A stretch of DNA of 6,335 nt, taken from positions 1 through 6,335 of the forward strand of contig CAJXJU010000075.1 in assembly GCA_913055195.1 (NCBI GenBank), written 5' to 3'. Every line of letters starts with the position of its first letter. Within the stretch, counting starts at the first letter, position 1. The notes under the pieces were generated by a model. The model was not told where the DNA came from, made no database searches, and was given only the letters and a program-made list of their open reading frames with translations. The position numbers were made by a program, and so were the translations under genes. Shown here piece after piece: positions 4,522-6,335 of this stretch. This stretch comes from an uncultured Desulfohalobiaceae bacterium (GTDB lineage Bacteria > Desulfobacterota > Desulfovibrionia > Desulfovibrionales > Desulfonatronovibrionaceae).

Positions 4522-5637
4522 TTGAATAAACGTAAAGCTCTTATTACCGGCATTACCGGTCAGGATGGCGCATATCTGGCTCAGTTTTTACTCCAGAAAG
4601 GATACGAGGTGCATGGGATTAAGAGGAGAGCATCACTTTTTAATACCGAAAGAATTGATCACCTTTATAGAGACCCCCACGAGGAAAATGTCAGATTTTA
4701 TCTTCATTATGGCGACATGACGGACTCAACTAACCTGGTTCGCATTATCCAGGAGGTAGAACCTGATGAAATTTATAATCTTGCTGCCCAATCCCATGTT
4801 AAAGTTTCCTTTGAGACACCAGAATATACTGCCAATGCTGATGCTCTGGGGCCTCTCCGGATCCTGGAGGCAATCAGAATTCTGGGGCTGCATAAAAAGA
4901 CAAAATTCTATCAGGCCTCAACTTCTGAACTTTTTGGTAAGGTACAGGAAGTTCCTCAAAAAGAGACCACTGCCTTTTACCCGAGAAGCCCTTATGCAGC
5001 GGCCAAATTGTATGCTTATTGGATTACGGTTAATTACAGGGAAGCCTATAATATCTTTGCCTGTAACGGTATTTTGTTTAATCATGAAAGCCCGATTCGA
5101 GGGGAAACTTTTGTTACGCGCAAAATTACCAGAGCTGCTGCCAGGATAAGGCTTGGCATTCAAAAGAAACTTTTTTTAGGAAATCTGGACGCTAAAAGGG
5201 ATTGGGGTCATGCAATGGATTATGTGCAGGGGATGTGGCTGATCCTGCAACAGAATGACCCTGATGATTATGTCCTGGCCACGGGCGAAACCCATTCTGT
5301 CAGGGAATTTGTAGAGTTAGCTTTTAAGGAAATCGGGGTTGAAATAGAGTGGAAGGGGCAGGGAGTTGCTGAAAAAGGTGTGGTTAGCGCACTTAGTTCA
5401 GATGTTAATCTGAAAAAAGGTAATGTAGTAATAGAGATAGATCCTCGCTATTTCAGACCTACAGAAGTTGATATTCTTCTTGGCGATGCCTCTAAGGCCA
5501 GAAAACAACTGGGCTGGGAACCAAAACATACATTTGAAGAGTTAGTTAAAGAAATGGTACATGCTGATCTTGAACTGGCAAGAAAAGAAGTTTATCTGCA
5601 AAATGGTGGTTATAGAATAAGAAATTGTGAGGAATGA
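4522..5637 (+). CDS. gmd: GDP-mannose 4,6-dehydratase
   Basis: This cytoplasmic NADP-dependent short-chain dehydrogenase/reductase converts GDP-D-mannose to GDP-4-keto-6-deoxy-D-mannose, the first step to GDP-L-fucose and related deoxysugars. The 371-residue length matches the family (373 in E. coli). The Rossmann motif G10-ITG13-QDG16 opens the protein, and [19 protein letters not shown] (31-49) is a family signature that includes the cofactor-binding arginine region. The catalytic set T134 and E136 (in STSELFG) with Y158 and K162 (YAAAK) corresponds to E. coli T132, E134, Y156 and K160. Further hallmarks are [16 protein letters not shown] (187-202) and the [11 protein letters not shown] segment (312-322). 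Translation starts at TTG behind a strong ribosome binding site. The next gene starts 1 nt after the stop, so the two form an operon for surface polysaccharide sugar synthesis. Confidence 0.97.
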   Translation: MNKRKALITGITGQDGAYLAQFLLQKGYEVHGIKRRASLFNTERIDHLYRDPHEENVRFYLHYGDMTDSTNLVRIIQEVEPDEIYNLAAQSHVKVSFETPEYTANADALGPLRILEAIRILGLHKKTKFYQASTSELFGKVQEVPQKETTAFYPRSPYAAAKLYAYWITVNYREAYNIFACNGILFNHESPIRGETFVTRKITRAAARIRLGIQKKLFLGNLDAKRDWGHAMDYVQGMWLILQQNDPDDYVLATGETHSVREFVELAFKEIGVEIEWKGQGVAEKGVVSALSSDVNLKKGNVVIEIDPRYFRPTEVDILLGDASKARKQLGWEPKHTFEELVKEMVHADLELARKEVYLQNGGYRIRNCEE

Positions 5638-5638
5638 A

Positions 5639-6315
5639 ATGCGCAAACATGCAAAGATTTATATAGCTGGCCATCGTGGCCTTGTAGGTTCAGCTATAAT
5701 GAGGATGTTACAGGCTAAAGGGTTTGACAACCTTATTGTTCGAACTCATGCAGAGCTTGACTTAACCAGACAGGAAGATGTGGAAAAATTTTTTGAAGAA
5801 AACAGACCTGAGTATGTTTTTCTGGCTGCTGCCAGGGTGGGCGGTATCCTGGCTAACAACACCTATAAGGCCCAGTTTATTTATGAAAATGTGATGATTG
5901 CAGTTAATGTTATTCATGCTGCATATAAATTTGGTGTAAAAAAGCTTCTTAATCTTGGTTCTTCTTGCATATATCCCAAATACGCGTCCCAGCCAATGAA
6001 GGAAGAGTATCTTCTAACTGGTCCACTTGAGCCGACCAATGAGCCTTATGCTATTGCCAAGATTTCAGCAATTAAATTATGCAGATATTACAATGAGCAA
6101 TATGGGACAAATTTTATATCTGTTATGCCAACAAATCTTTATGGCCCCAATGATAATTTTCATCTTTTAAATTCCCATGTTTTGCCTGCATTTATAAGAA
6201 AGTTCCACCTGGCCAGACTCCTGATGGAAGAAAACTTTGATGCGATTAAGAAGGATTTTATTAGAAACGGTGATAACAAAGTGAGTGTTGGGAATTCAAC
6301 TTTGATTGTTGACAA
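5639..6315 (+). CDS. fcl: GDP-L-fucose synthase, 3' part missing at window end
   Basis: This bifunctional epimerase/reductase turns the Gmd product into GDP-L-fucose. About 226 genuine residues are present of the 320 or more expected. The Rossmann motif G11-HRG14-LVG17 is followed by [10 protein letters not shown] (65-74). The catalytic residues S108, C110, Y137, K141 and H180 line up with E. coli S107, C109, Y136, K140 and H179. After H180 the protein enters the basic, charged insert ([18 protein letters not shown]…, 189-206) seen in the long form of the enzyme in Bacteroidetes and some other anaerobes. The start is the ATG at 5639 with GAGG at 5629-5632; the ATG at 5634 hits a stop within a few codons. 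The gene is open at the end, where adapter sequence replaces genomic sequence from 6316, so translation past residue 226 should be ignored. Confidence 0.95.
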
Positions 6316-6335
6316 AGATCGGAAGAGCGTCGTGT
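6316..6335 (+). other. Illumina adapter remnant at the contig end
   Basis: AGATCGGAAGAGCGTCGTGT is identical to the first 20 bases of the standard Illumina TruSeq adapter read through at fragment ends. It sits exactly at the terminus of the window, where untrimmed adapter would appear in an assembly. It is not biological sequence. Confidence 0.95.

Noticed and set aside
4766..5149. 127-codon + strand ORF inside gmd
   Set aside because: Lies wholly inside gmd, whose catalytic residues are all intact in the other frame.
4918..5163. 81-codon - strand ORF inside gmd
   Set aside because: Antisense shadow of gmd without protein-family features.

Overview
The window looks like a chromosomal stretch from an anaerobic, moderately AT-rich Gram-negative bacterium. 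The oxygen-sensitive class III ribonucleotide reductase pair (nrdG2-type activase and nrdD) supports an anaerobic lifestyle. The style of NrdD and the long-insert GDP-fucose synthase would fit a sulfate-reducer-like Desulfobacterota lineage, but that placement is inference from general sequence style, not a search result. All six full-length genes and one partial gene are on the + strand.

Layout: (1) 1-140 is non-coding leader with short repeats. (2) 141-655 is a small type II toxin-antitoxin pair: an addiction-module antitoxin and a RelE/ParE-fold toxin that overlap by 4 nt. It is followed by a strong GC-rich palindrome (680-703). (3) 813-3549 holds the nrdG activase and the nrdD anaerobic ribonucleoside-triphosphate reductase, which together make dNTPs without oxygen. 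(4) 3628-4415 is a second toxin-antitoxin pair, a MntA-type nucleotidyltransferase and a HEPN (HepT-type) ribonuclease, also overlapping by 4 nt. (5) 4396-4499 is a 104-bp non-autonomous transposon-like (MITE-like) element with 18-bp perfect terminal inverted repeats, an internal 13-bp hairpin and a 7-bp flanking direct repeat. It overlaps the 3' end of the HEPN gene and supplies its last codons and stop. (6) 4522 to the end carries gmd and the start of fcl, the two enzymes that turn GDP-mannose into GDP-L-fucose for surface polysaccharide.

The most interesting structure is the junction between nrdD and gmd. The MNT-HEPN pair lies between a solo copy of the element's end sequence (3571-3584) and the full element (4396-4499), so the toxin-antitoxin cassette sits among copies of the same repeat family. 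The insertion appears to have rewritten the HEPN C-terminus, and it leaves only 11 bp between the element and the gmd ribosome-binding site.

The last 20 bases (6316-6335) exactly match Illumina TruSeq adapter sequence. The genomic sequence therefore really ends at about 6315, and the final residues of the partial fcl translation are artefactual.
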